Position numbers and translations under genes: made by a program | The notes under the pieces: generated by a model | Told to the model about the DNA's origin: nothing | Databases searched by the model: none | The model's input: only the letters and a program-made list of their open reading frames with translations | In this document: positions 7,712-14,219 of the stretch, piece by piece | Layout of the letters: every line of letters starts with the position of its first letter | Position numbering within the stretch: the first letter of the stretch is position 1 | NCBI GenBank assembly: GCA_003669255.1 | Contig: QWPO01000168.1 | Location: forward strand, 1-24,192 | From: Planctomycetota bacterium | GTDB taxonomy: Bacteria; Planctomycetota; Planctomycetia; Pirellulales; UBA1268 | Direction of reading: 5' to 3' | DNA: 24,192 nucleotides

Positions 7712-8026
7712 GTCCAAGCCCAACGCCGTGAGGCGTGGGGTGAACCGCCAACGGACGCCGCGTCCAACGTGAGGCGCCCGAGGCCTTACGGCCTTCGGCT
7801 TGTACGGCACGAACTCCTGTCCAAGCCCAACGCCGTGAGGCGTGGGGCGAACCGCCAACAGACGCCGCGTCAAGCATGGGACACCCGAGGCCTTACGGCC
7901 TTCGGCTTGTACGGAACGAACTCCTGTCCAAGCCCAACGCCGTAAGGCGTGGGGCGAACCGCCACCAAACGCCGCGTCCGGCATCGGACACCCGAGGCCT
8001 TACGTCCTTCGGCTTGTACGACACGG
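7712..8026. repeat. 107-bp tandem repeat, three copies, with BIME-like paired palindromes
   Basis: Copies start at 7712, 7819 and 7926 (period 107; the third ends near 8026). They fill most of the 458-base gap between the PEP-CTERM gene and tRNA-Arg. The period is not a multiple of three and no frame is conserved, so this is non-coding. Each copy holds a plus-strand hairpin with ACGCC and GGCGT arms around GTGA (GTAA in copy 3). It also holds, in inverted orientation, a second hairpin whose minus-strand arms AGGCC and GGCCT surround GTAA. Both share the core GCCGTRAGGC. This head-to-head arrangement is like REP/BIME elements. Confidence 0.85.
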
Positions 8027-8122
8027 GGATCAGCGAGGGGTTGCCCGAGACAGAAGCTCGTCAGGGCGGCGTTTTTTTCGAACCTTGGTGTTCGCCGCGG
8101 TGTGCGGTATGGTTGAGCAGAC

Positions 8123-8196
<74 letters not shown>

Positions 8197-8249
8197 TTTC
8201 CGTTCGACTGCGGCGGTTTTGCCCGTCGCTCCATCCGCGAGGTTGCCCC

Positions 8250-8837
8250 ATGGCCACCGACGCCCGCTCCGCGGATTCTCAGGTCGCCCCTCTGGCGTCT
8301 GCTGTCCACCCGCCCGCCAAGCTGGGCTACCGGGAGTATTGCTGCTTCCCCGACGACGGTCGGCGGCACGAGATCATCGACGGAGACCACTACGTGAATC
8401 CAGCTCCATCCACGTATCACCAAACCGTCTCCCGCCGGCTTCAGCACCAGCTCTACACGCAGATCGAACTGACTGGCCGCGGCGTCGTCTACAACGCACC
8501 GGTGGATGTCCAACTCACCGACCACGACATCGTCCAGCCCGATCTCGTCGTCGTACTCACATCCCGCATGCAGATGATCACGCCCACCAAGATCAAGGGC
8601 GTGCCCGACCTGCTCGTCGAGATTCTCTCGCCATCGACCGCGTCCAACGATGCCACGCTCAAGAAGCAACTCTACGAGCGGGTCGGCGTGGCGGAATACT
8701 GGATCGTGGACCCAGACAATCACACGGTTGAGCAACTCGTGCTCGCGGATGGCCGCTACGAGCGGCGGCCCGCGGCCGACGCCATCCCGCTATCGATCCT
8801 CGAGGGAGTGGCCGTCCGGCTCGCAGACGTCTGGTGA
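8250..8837 (+). CDS. Uma2-family (DUF820) putative PD-(D/E)XK nuclease
   Basis: 195 residues, the normal family length. The order of conserved elements is GRRHEIIDGDHYV (about 38-50), PAPSTYHQ, VDVQLTDHDIVQPDLVVV with the metal-ligand-type Asp98, VEILSPST with Glu124, and Lys139-Lys140 in LKKQLYERVGVAEYWIVDPDN. This is the restriction-endonuclease-like fold. Uma2 proteins are abundant in planctomycetes and cyanobacteria and their biological target is not established. A GAGG lies seven bases before the ATG. The gene stands between tRNA-Arg and ruvC with palindromic repeats after it. No toxin-antitoxin or restriction partner is visible, so it appears to be a single-gene cassette. Confidence 0.85.
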   Translation: MATDARSADSQVAPLASAVHPPAKLGYREYCCFPDDGRRHEIIDGDHYVNPAPSTYHQTVSRRLQHQLYTQIELTGRGVVYNAPVDVQLTDHDIVQPDLVVVLTSRMQMITPTKIKGVPDLLVEILSPSTASNDATLKKQLYERVGVAEYWIVDPDNHTVEQLVLADGRYERRPAADAIPLSILEGVAVRLADVW

Positions 8838-8862
8838 GCGGATGATCCGGGTGAAGGATTTC

Positions 8863-8978
8863 CCGCAGGATGCCATCCTGCGGCTACGTCAGGGCCTGCC
8901 GCCTCTTTGTAGGTGCAGGTTGTCAACCTGCACGTGATTCAGGGTCGACGGTGATTCCCGCAGGATGCCATCCTGCGG
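8863..8978. repeat. Three short dispersed palindromes (10-bp arms) between uma2 and ruvC
   Basis: Palindromes lie at 8863-8883 (arms CCGCAGGATG/CATCCTGCGG), 8913-8933 (GTGCAGGTTG/CAACCTGCAC) and 8958-8978 (same sequence as the first). Each has one central base. The first and third are followed by CTACG. They belong to the same hairpin family as the copies near 10348, 10617 and 13862. The first begins 25 bases after the Uma2 stop, so a 3'-end or terminator role is possible. Confidence 0.8.
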
Positions 8979-9000
8979 CTACGGGGGCCACGGACTGCCC

Positions 9001-9030
9001 TTGGGGGCTCGGCCCTGGCCCCGCTACCCT
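9001..9030 (+). promoter_or_regulatory. Possible promoter of ruvC giving a leaderless transcript
   Basis: TTGGGG (9001-9006), 18 bases, TACCCT (9025-9030). Only six bases separate the -10-like element from the ruvC ATG, so transcription would begin at or next to the start codon. This fits the lack of any ribosome binding site. The hexamers are imperfect, so this is a tentative call. Confidence 0.35.
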
Positions 9031-9036
9031 CTCGGC

Positions 9037-9630
9037 ATGGCCGCCCCGCGTTCCGTGCCGCAGCATGCCCCTGACGAGACCGCCGCGCCGCCCGTCCCGA
9101 AGGGTGTCGAGCGGGTGGTCGGCTTCGACCCGGGGCTCAACGTCACCGGCTACGGCGTCGTCGAATGCCACGGCGCCAACGTCCGCCTTGTGGAAGCTGG
9201 CACCGTCAAATCGCGGGGCGAAACACTCGAGGAGCGGCTCTTCACGATCCACGCGGGCGTTCGCGAGGTGATCGAGGCGTGCAAGCCCACCGCGATGGCG
9301 ATCGAGCAAGTCTTCTCCCACGCCAAGTTTCCGAAGACGGCGATCTTGCTCGGCCATGCCCGGGGGGTGATCTGCCTGGCCGGCGTGCAGGCGGGCCTCG
9401 CCGTGCACCACTATCTGCCCAACCGAGTGAAGAGCACGCTCTGCGGCTCGGGTCATGCCGGCAAGGAACAGATGCAGGCGGCCGTGCAGCGAGAACTCGG
9501 CCTCGCGGCGAGGCCCGAACCGGCCGACGCCGCCGACGCCCTCGGTGTGGCCCTCGCCGACTACCACCTTCGCCTCCGGCCGCTGTTCTTCGGCACGGGC
9601 GTTGTCCGCATCAGGAGCAGCCGGGCCTGA
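9037..9630 (+). CDS. ruvC: Crossover junction endodeoxyribonuclease RuvC
   Basis: 197 residues. RuvC is the RNase H-fold dimer that resolves Holliday junctions. The first catalytic Asp is D31 in VVGFDPGLNVTGYG. The second acidic residue is the Glu of MAIEQVFSHAKFPKTA (about 88-90), and the last acidic cluster is ADAADALGVALADYH (about 160-175). The family pattern LLGHARGVI and the substrate-contacting NRVKSTLCGSGHAGKEQM are present. The N-terminus has about 23 residues more than E. coli RuvC. The frame is open up to an ATG at 8965, but that ATG lies inside a palindromic repeat, so the ATG at 9037 is preferred. There is no clear ribosome binding site. ruvA begins 16 bases after the stop, so the two form an operon. 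Confidence 0.92.
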   Translation: MAAPRSVPQHAPDETAAPPVPKGVERVVGFDPGLNVTGYGVVECHGANVRLVEAGTVKSRGETLEERLFTIHAGVREVIEACKPTAMAIEQVFSHAKFPKTAILLGHARGVICLAGVQAGLAVHHYLPNRVKSTLCGSGHAGKEQMQAAVQRELGLAARPEPADAADALGVALADYHLRLRPLFFGTGVVRIRSSRA

Positions 9631-9646
9631 CGCCCGAGACCTTCCC

Positions 9647-10288
9647 ATGATCACCAAAATCTCCGGCACCCTCGACCGGATCAACTACTCGTCCAACTGC
9701 ATCGAACTGGCAGTCGGGCCGGTCGTCCACGAAGTGCTCGTCACAGAACTCGTCCGCCGCAGCCTGCAGACGAAGCTTGGCCAGAGCGTCACGCTCCACA
9801 CCATGGAGTTTCTGGAAGGCACCCCGGGCCGCGGCAACCTCGTGCCCCGGCTCGTCGGCTTCCTCTCCGAGGTGGAGAGGGAGTTTTTCGACCTGATCTG
9901 CGAGGTGGACGGTGTCGGGGTCCGCAAGGCCCTCCGCGCGATCATCCGCCCGGTCGGCGAGATCGCCACGGCCATCGACGAACAAGATGCCAAAGCCCTG
10001 GCCACGCTTCCCGGCATCGGCGCCGCCACTGCCGAACGGATGATCGCCAAGCTCCGCCGCCGGATGCCGAAGTTCGCGTTGCTGATCGCCCGCGAGGCCC
10101 CGGGTGAAGGGGGCACTGCCAAGGCCGACGACGTGTTCGGCGAGACCTTCGAGGTGCTCCGCTCGCTGGGCCACTCCGACTCCGACGCCCGCCGCCTTGT
10201 GGACGCTCTCCGGGCCGACAAGAAGAAGCCGAAGGACGTCCAAGAAGCCCTCGAGGCGATCTACCGCCAGCTCCACAAGCCGCGGTAA
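9647..10288 (+). CDS. ruvA: Holliday junction branch migration protein RuvA
   Basis: 213 residues from the ATG at 9647; the longer open frame overlaps ruvC and is rejected. Domain I is the OB fold beginning MITKISGTLDRI. Domain II carries two helix-hairpin-helix motifs, LICEVDGVGVRKALRAI (about 83-99) and ALATLPGIGAATAERMIAKL (about 115-134), that hold the DNA arms. Domain III (about residues 160-213, with DDVFGETFEVLRSLGHSDSDARRLVDAL) is the RuvB-binding UBA-like part. RuvA tetramers hold the four-way junction while RuvB pumps DNA. The length is close to the usual 200. The gene follows ruvC by 16 bases. ruvB lies 434 bases further, separated by a repeat element. Confidence 0.92.
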   Translation: MITKISGTLDRINYSSNCIELAVGPVVHEVLVTELVRRSLQTKLGQSVTLHTMEFLEGTPGRGNLVPRLVGFLSEVEREFFDLICEVDGVGVRKALRAIIRPVGEIATAIDEQDAKALATLPGIGAATAERMIAKLRRRMPKFALLIAREAPGEGGTAKADDVFGETFEVLRSLGHSDSDARRLVDALRADKKKPKDVQEALEAIYRQLHKPR

Positions 10289-10347
10289 GGCAAAGCGGCG
10301 AATCCACGCGGCACGAGGAAGCCCCGAGCGCGATGCGCTGCTGTTGT

Positions 10348-10368
10348 GCACAGGTTAACAACCTGTGC
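10348..10368. repeat. Dispersed palindrome of the ACAGGTT/AACCTGT type
   Basis: Arms GCACAGGTT (10348-10356) and AACCTGTGC (10360-10368) surround AAC, followed by TACG. It lies 59 bases after the ruvA stop and 12 bases before the inverted-repeat element. Similar copies are at 10617-10635 and 13862-13880. Confidence 0.8.
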
Positions 10369-10380
10369 TACGAGAGGGCA

Positions 10381-10595
10381 GCGAGGGGCTGCCCGTGCCC
10401 GGGAGCCGGCGTTGCTGGTCGAGCGAAGCCACGATGGCGTAGCGAGAGCAGCATCGAGCGAGCGTAGGGCAGGATGTTGGGAGCCGGACTGCGTCCGGCG
10501 ACCGTAAGCCGGAGCCGACGCCGGGACGGCGGCGATGGCGCGAAGGCCGCATGCCCGTAGTGAGCGTCCGGCGACGGGCATGGGCAGCCCCTCGC
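10381..10595. repeat. 215-bp non-coding element with 21-bp terminal inverted repeats (copy A)
   Basis: The left end 10381-10401 begins GCGAGGGGCTGCCC. The right end 10575-10595 is its reverse complement except for one position that forms a G-U pair. The interior shares GGGAGCCGGCGTTGCTG, a GCCA/TGGC hairpin, AGCATCGAGCGAGCG and GAGCGTCCGGCGAC with copy B at 13894-14030. It carries about 78 extra bases, including the perfect hairpin 10483-10499. There is no open frame of note and no clear target duplication. It fills most of the ruvA-ruvB gap (10289-10722) and could be a MITE-like element or a structured RNA. Confidence 0.8.
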
Positions 10596-10616
10596 GGAAG
10601 GTGGCCCAGAAAGGCA

Positions 10617-10635
10617 CACAGGTTGAAAACCTGTG
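10617..10635. repeat. Dispersed palindrome of the ACAGGTT/AACCTGT type
   Basis: Arms CACAGGTT (10617-10624) and AACCTGTG (10628-10635) surround GAA, followed by CTACG. It is identical over this stretch to the copy at 13862-13880. It lies 21 bases after the right end of the inverted-repeat element. Confidence 0.8.
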
Positions 10636-10675
10636 CTACGAGCGCCGCGACACACGAGGGCCACGGCCGGTCGGC

Positions 10676-10705
10676 TTCCACGTGCCGCCCGGGATCGGCT
10701 ACCCT
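10676..10705 (+). promoter_or_regulatory. Possible promoter of ruvB
   Basis: TTCCAC (10676-10681), 18 bases, TACCCT (10700-10705). The same TACCCT at the same 18-base spacing occurs before ruvC. Transcription would start close to the GTG at 10714, which is in frame with ruvB. Tentative. Confidence 0.3.
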
Positions 10706-10722
10706 GTGAACCGGTGAACAGC

Positions 10723-11748
10723 ATGGAATCCTTCCGCCAGCCCAGCATTCAGGGTCCCCCTGCGGACGACGCCCCGCCGGAAGACCGCGCGCTGCGGCCG
10801 CAGCGGATGGAGGAGATGATTGGCCAGCGGGCCGTGCACGAGCGGCTCATGATCGCGATCGATGCGGCGCGGAAGCGGGGCGAGTCGCTCGGCCACATCC
10901 TCCTCGATGGGCCGCCCGGCCTCGGCAAGACAACGTTTGCCACCTGCATCCCGCGGGAACTCGGCACCACGCTCCAGATCGCCAGCGGCGCGGCCCTGGC
11001 GGCTCCCAAGGATCTGCTGCCCTACCTCACCAATGCCGCCGAGGGCTCGGTGCTCTTCATCGACGAGATCCACCGACTGCCGATTGCGGTGGAGGAGTTT
11101 CTCTCCCCGGCGATGGAGGATTTCCGGATCGACATCACGCTCGGCGACGGTGTGGCAGCCCGCACGATCAATATGCCGCTGCGGCCGTTCACGCTCGTGG
11201 GGGCGACCACGCGAGCCGGCCTCATCTCGGCTCCGCTCCGCGACCGGTTTGTGATCCGGGAACACCTCGACTACTACTCGCCCGCCGAACTCGCGGCGAT
11301 CGTGCATCGGTCGGCCGGCAAACTCGCGATGCCGATGGACAACGAGACGGCCGACGAGATCGCCCACCGCAGCCGCGGCACGCCCCGCCTGGCCAACAAC
11401 CGACTGCGGTGGATTCGCGACTTCTCCACAAGCCGGGCCGACGACCAGATGAGCGTGGGCATCGCCCGCACCGCACTGGAGATGCAGGGGATCGACGAAC
11501 TCGGCCTCGACGGCTTCGACCGCAAGTATCTGGAGACGATCCAGCGGGTGTTTGCCGGCGGGCCAGTGGGGATCGAGGCGATCGCCCACACGATGAGCAC
11601 CGCCTCGGACACGCTCGAGGACGACGTCGAGCCCTACCTCCTGCGGTGCGAGTTGATCGTCCGTACGCCGCGTGGCCGGCGGCTCACCGCCAAGGGCGAC
11701 GAGCACCTCGGCGCCCCGCCCAAGGCCAGCCAGAGCAAGCTTTTTTGA
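10723..11748 (+). CDS. ruvB: Holliday junction branch migration helicase RuvB
   Basis: 341 residues from the ATG at 10723. An in-frame GTG at 10714 is an alternative start and would fit a leaderless transcript. RuvB is the AAA+ motor that drives branch migration on RuvA-bound junctions. Walker A GPPGLGKT is at residues 63-70, Walker B LFIDEIH with Asp114-Glu115, sensor 1 in LVGATTRAGLISAPLRDRF with the arginine finger, and sensor 2 around GTPRLANNRLRWIRDF. The C-terminal winged helix (EPYLLRCELIVRTPRGRRLT) is intact. The length is normal. Some usually conserved spots differ from common versions (SGAALAAPKDLLPYLTN, GKTTFATC), but no key residue is lost. It is separated from ruvCA by the repeat region and probably has its own promoter. 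Confidence 0.93.
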   Translation: MESFRQPSIQGPPADDAPPEDRALRPQRMEEMIGQRAVHERLMIAIDAARKRGESLGHILLDGPPGLGKTTFATCIPRELGTTLQIASGAALAAPKDLLPYLTNAAEGSVLFIDEIHRLPIAVEEFLSPAMEDFRIDITLGDGVAARTINMPLRPFTLVGATTRAGLISAPLRDRFVIREHLDYYSPAELAAIVHRSAGKLAMPMDNETADEIAHRSRGTPRLANNRLRWIRDFSTSRADDQMSVGIARTALEMQGIDELGLDGFDRKYLETIQRVFAGGPVGIEAIAHTMSTASDTLEDDVEPYLLRCELIVRTPRGRRLTAKGDEHLGAPPKASQSKLF

Positions 11749-11767
11749 TGGATTTTTCTGCGGCGGA

Positions 11768-11797
11768 TTGACCGTCCCCCCGACCCGCGGCTAGTCT
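11768..11797 (+). promoter_or_regulatory. Probable promoter of rpmF
   Basis: TTGACC (11768-11773), 18 bases, TAGTCT (11792-11797), in the 83-base gap between ruvB and rpmF. The -35 is strong and the -10 weak, but the same TTGAC-N17/18-TAGT layout is found before nusA and before the carotenoid operon. Confidence 0.5.
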
Positions 11798-11831
11798 TTG
11801 GGGCTCCCCCGACCACAGTTCAGGTGATTTC

Positions 11832-12017
11832 ATGGCCGTCCCGAAGCGACGTCAGTCGAACCAGAAGACCCGCTCCCGCCGGGCGCACGACTTCCTCACG
11901 CCCCGGCAGCTGACGTTCTGCTCGACCTGCGGCAAGGCCGTGCCGACGCACCGGGTCTGCGGCACCTGCGGTTCCTACATGGGCAAGACGGTCATCAAGA
12001 CCGGCGACGAAGCCTGA
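11832..12017 (+). CDS. rpmF: 50S ribosomal protein L32
   Basis: 61 residues. The N-terminus MAVPKRRQSNQKTRSRRAHD is the typical basic L32 start. Two CxxC pairs (CSTC about residues 36-39 and CGTC about 48-51) form the zinc ribbon around THRVCGTCG. L32 sits in the large subunit near the peptidyl transferase region. In many bacteria rpmF heads the fatty-acid cluster rpmF-plsX-fabH-fabD-fabG-acpP-fabF. Here fabD follows directly after 17 bases, without plsX and fabH. GGTGA lies just before the ATG. Confidence 0.95.
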   Translation: MAVPKRRQSNQKTRSRRAHDFLTPRQLTFCSTCGKAVPTHRVCGTCGSYMGKTVIKTGDEA

Positions 12018-12034
12018 CCCGCGAGGTGAGCTGC

Positions 12035-12970
12035 GTGGGCGACGCGACCAACGCCAGCGAGGCTGCCACGCCCGCGATCGTCTTTCCGGGGCAAGGGGCG
12101 CAGTCGGTCGGCATGGCTGGCGATTGGGTCGAAGCCTGCCCGCAGGCGACCGAACTCTTTGCCCGCGCCTCGGCGATCCTCGGCTACGACCTGTTCGCCG
12201 TCTGTCGCAGCGGTCCTTCCGACCGACTCAATACCACCGCCATTAGTCAGCCGGCGATCCTCGTGACGAGCCTTGCGGCCCTCGAAGTGCTCCGCAGCCG
12301 CGGCGGCCATCCGCTCGACGCCGCGAGGATCACCGCCGGGCTCTCGCTCGGCGAGTACACGGCGCTGGTGTTCGCCGGGGCGATCGGCTTCGACGACGCC
12401 GTGCGGCTCGTGGACGTCCGCGGCCGGGCCATGCAGGAATGTGCCGAGCAGCGGCCCGGCACCATGCTCGCAGTGCTCGGCGTCGACCGCGACAAGCTTG
12501 TGGCCTTGTGCGACGAGTGCCGCGGAGGCGATGTCCTCGAGGTGGCCAATGTGCTCTGCCCTGGCAACATCGTCGCCTCCGGCTCGAAAGACGCCTGCGG
12601 GCGGCTCGAGGCCGCCGCCATGGCCGCCGGGGCCATGAAATGCGTGCCGCTCGAAGTGGCCGGCGCCTTCCATACCGCGCTCATGCAGCCCGCCGTCGAG
12701 CGGCTCACGGCCGCCCTCGCGGCGGCGGAGTTCCGGCCCCCGCGGATTCCGGTCGTCAGCAACGTCGATGCCAAGCCGCACACTGATCCGGCCGAAATCA
12801 AGGCTCTGCTGGCGCGGCAGGTGGTCGGTGTTGTCGAGTGGAACGCCTCCATGGCATACATCCTCTCGACTGGAGTGCGTTCGATCTGGGAAGTCGGTCC
12901 CGGACGCGTGCTCCGTGGACTGATGAAGCGGATCGACCGGAGCGTCGCCTGTTCGGGCGTCTTCGACTGA
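12035..12970 (+). CDS. fabD: Malonyl-CoA:ACP transacylase FabD
   Basis: 311 residues. FabD moves malonyl from CoA to the ACP phosphopantetheine. The start GTG at 12035 is preferred because GAGGTGA ends five bases before it; an in-frame GTG at 12026 lies inside that site. Motifs are IVFPGQGAQSVGM at the N-terminus, the nucleophile Ser104 in AGLSLGEYTALVFAGA, the catalytic His213 in EVAGAFHTALM, and the Arg-containing segment LVDVRGRAMQ. The nucleophile motif is GLSLG rather than the usual GHSLG (Leu103 replaces His next to the nucleophile). The Ser-His pair is intact, so activity is expected. The gene lies between rpmF and fabG and is probably co-transcribed with both. Confidence 0.93.
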   Translation: MGDATNASEAATPAIVFPGQGAQSVGMAGDWVEACPQATELFARASAILGYDLFAVCRSGPSDRLNTTAISQPAILVTSLAALEVLRSRGGHPLDAARITAGLSLGEYTALVFAGAIGFDDAVRLVDVRGRAMQECAEQRPGTMLAVLGVDRDKLVALCDECRGGDVLEVANVLCPGNIVASGSKDACGRLEAAAMAAGAMKCVPLEVAGAFHTALMQPAVERLTAALAAAEFRPPRIPVVSNVDAKPHTDPAEIKALLARQVVGVVEWNASMAYILSTGVRSIWEVGPGRVLRGLMKRIDRSVACSGVFD

Positions 12971-12990
12971 CCGATCCCGGGTACGGCTCA

Positions 12991-13033
12991 CTGGCTGACC
13001 GACTTCACTGGCTGACCGACTTCACCGGCTGAC
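12991..13033 (+). repeat. 17-bp tandem repeat (2.5 copies) between fabD and fabG
   Basis: The unit CTGGCTGACCGACTTCA occurs at 12991-13007 and exactly again at 13008-13024, with a partial third copy to 13033. It ends just before the fabG ribosome binding site AAGGAG. It lies in the 78-base gap and is probably slippage. Confidence 0.8.
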
Positions 13034-13048
13034 AAGGAGAAACGGACC

Positions 13049-13831
13049 ATGGCTGACGAGTCTGCGCAGACGGGCCCCAAGCGGTTGAACGTTGACCTCA
13101 GCGGCCAGGTGGCCCTCATCACGGGTGCCTCCCAAGGCCTCGGCCGCGCCATCGCCGAGACGCTGGCCGCGGCCGGCGCGACCGTCGCCCTCGCCGCCCG
13201 CTCGGCCGACAAACTCGCCCAGGTGGCCGCCGGCATCCGCGCAGCGGGCGGCAAGGCCGAAGAGGTTCCCTGCGATGTTTCCAAGGCCGAGGAGGCCCAG
13301 CGGGTCGTCGAAGCCGTGGTCGAAAAATGCGGCCGGATCGACATCCTCGTCAACAACGCGGGCGTGACCCGCGACACGCTCCTGCCGCGGATGAGCGACG
13401 AGGAGTGGGACACCGTGCTGGACACGAATCTCCGCGGGCCGTTCCTGTTCATGCGGGCGGCCAGCCGGCCGATGATGCAGCAGCGGTATGGCCGGATCGT
13501 GAACGTGGCCAGCGTGTCGGGCCTGATCGGCAACCCGGGGCAGGCCAACTACTCGGCCTCGAAGGCCGGGCTCGTGGGCCTCACCAAGACCGTCGCCAAG
13601 GAACTCGCCGGCCGGAAGATCACCGTCAACGCCGTGGCGCCGGGCTTCATCGCCAGCGATATGACCGCTGCCCTTGGGCCGGTGCTGCTCGACGAGGTGA
13701 AGAAGCGGGTGCCGGCCAAGCGGCTCGGCGAGGCCTGGGAAATCGCCGAGGCGGTGCTGTTTCTCGCCGCCCCTTCGAGCGGCTACATCACGGCCCAGAC
13801 CCTCGTCGTCGACGGCGGCATGATCGGCTGA
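13049..13831 (+). CDS. fabG: 3-oxoacyl-[ACP] reductase FabG
   Basis: 260 residues of the short-chain dehydrogenase fold, the NADPH-dependent reductase of the fatty-acid elongation cycle. The cofactor motif GASQGLG is at residues 26-32 and NNAGVTRD near residue 107. The catalytic Ser lies in ASVSGL (about 155) and Tyr168-Lys172 in NYSASKAG. Further family marks are VNAVAPGFIASDM and GYITAQTLVVDGGM at the C-terminus. About 15 residues precede the usual FabG start. AAGGAG lies ten bases before the ATG. It follows fabD by 78 bases and is followed by a repeat region, so acpP is probably transcribed from a separate promoter. Confidence 0.94.
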   Translation: MADESAQTGPKRLNVDLSGQVALITGASQGLGRAIAETLAAAGATVALAARSADKLAQVAAGIRAAGGKAEEVPCDVSKAEEAQRVVEAVVEKCGRIDILVNNAGVTRDTLLPRMSDEEWDTVLDTNLRGPFLFMRAASRPMMQQRYGRIVNVASVSGLIGNPGQANYSASKAGLVGLTKTVAKELAGRKITVNAVAPGFIASDMTAALGPVLLDEVKKRVPAKRLGEAWEIAEAVLFLAAPSSGYITAQTLVVDGGMIG

Positions 13832-13861
13832 TCCAGCGATCTCGAGGCCAGTCGGTTCCGA

Positions 13862-13880
13862 CACAGGTTGAAAACCTGTG
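13862..13880. repeat. Dispersed palindrome of the ACAGGTT/AACCTGT type
   Basis: Arms CACAGGTT (13862-13869) and AACCTGTG (13873-13880) surround GAA, followed by CTACG. It starts 30 bases after the fabG stop and 32 bases before the left end of inverted-repeat element copy B, the same arrangement as between ruvA and ruvB. Confidence 0.8.
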
Positions 13881-13893
13881 CTACGGCAGATCA

Positions 13894-14030
13894 GCGAGGG
13901 GCTGCCCGTGCCCCGGGAGCCGGCGTTGCTGACGAGCGCAGCCAGGATGGCGGAGCGACGTCAGCATCGAGCGAGCGGAGGCAGGATGCCGCAGCGAGCG
14001 TCCGGCGACGGGGCGCGGGCAGCCCCTCGC
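13894..14030. repeat. 137-bp non-coding element with terminal inverted repeats (copy B)
   Basis: The left end 13894-13914 begins GCGAGGGGCTGCCC. The right end 14010-14030 is its reverse complement except for one U-G pair. The interior aligns with copy A (10381-10595) but lacks a block of about 78 bases. Compared with copy A the stem has one extra C on the left matched by one extra G on the right. It lies in the fabG-acpP gap (13832-14219), upstream of the acpP promoter. Confidence 0.8.
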
Positions 14031-14050
14031 GGCGTCCCGACGGCCCGATC

Positions 14051-14098
14051 GCCCGGGTTTTCCCGGGCTGGACACTGGCGGTCGGGAACGGGTATATC
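14051..14098 (+). promoter_or_regulatory. Probable acpP promoter with adjoining palindrome
   Basis: TGGACA (14069-14074), 18 bases, TATATC (14093-14098). Directly upstream is a perfect hairpin, GCCCGGG (14051-14057), TTTT, CCCGGGC (14062-14068), abutting the -35. The palindrome may be an operator or the end of the upstream transcript. acpP starts about 120 bases downstream, so the mRNA would have a leader. Confidence 0.5.
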
Positions 14099-14219
14099 TT
14101 CCCCGACAACCCAGGTAAGGTGCGCAGCCTCGGAGGGCTGCCGCCGGTTACGTTAGAACGCCCTACCCCGCTCGCCGCCCACATGCGGTCGGCAGCCGGG
14201 CCCCAGGAGGATTCACAAG

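Noticed and set aside
7495..7984. Open frames crossing the 107-bp repeats on both strands
   Set aside because: The period is not divisible by three, so each copy is read in a different frame; products are repeats of shadow peptides.
7712..8026. CRISPR array
   Set aside because: The repeat unit is 107 bases with no unique spacers between units, and no cas genes are present.
8965..9036. Upstream ATG extending RuvC by 24 residues
   Set aside because: The ATG lies inside a palindromic repeat (8958-8978) and the added residues are not RuvC-like.
10381..10595. Insertion sequence between ruvA and ruvB
   Set aside because: It has inverted ends but no transposase frame and no obvious target-site duplication; recorded as a non-coding repeat element instead.
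11736..11756. T-run at the ruvB end as rho-independent terminator
   Set aside because: The six T's overlap the last codons of ruvB and no stable GC stem directly precedes them.
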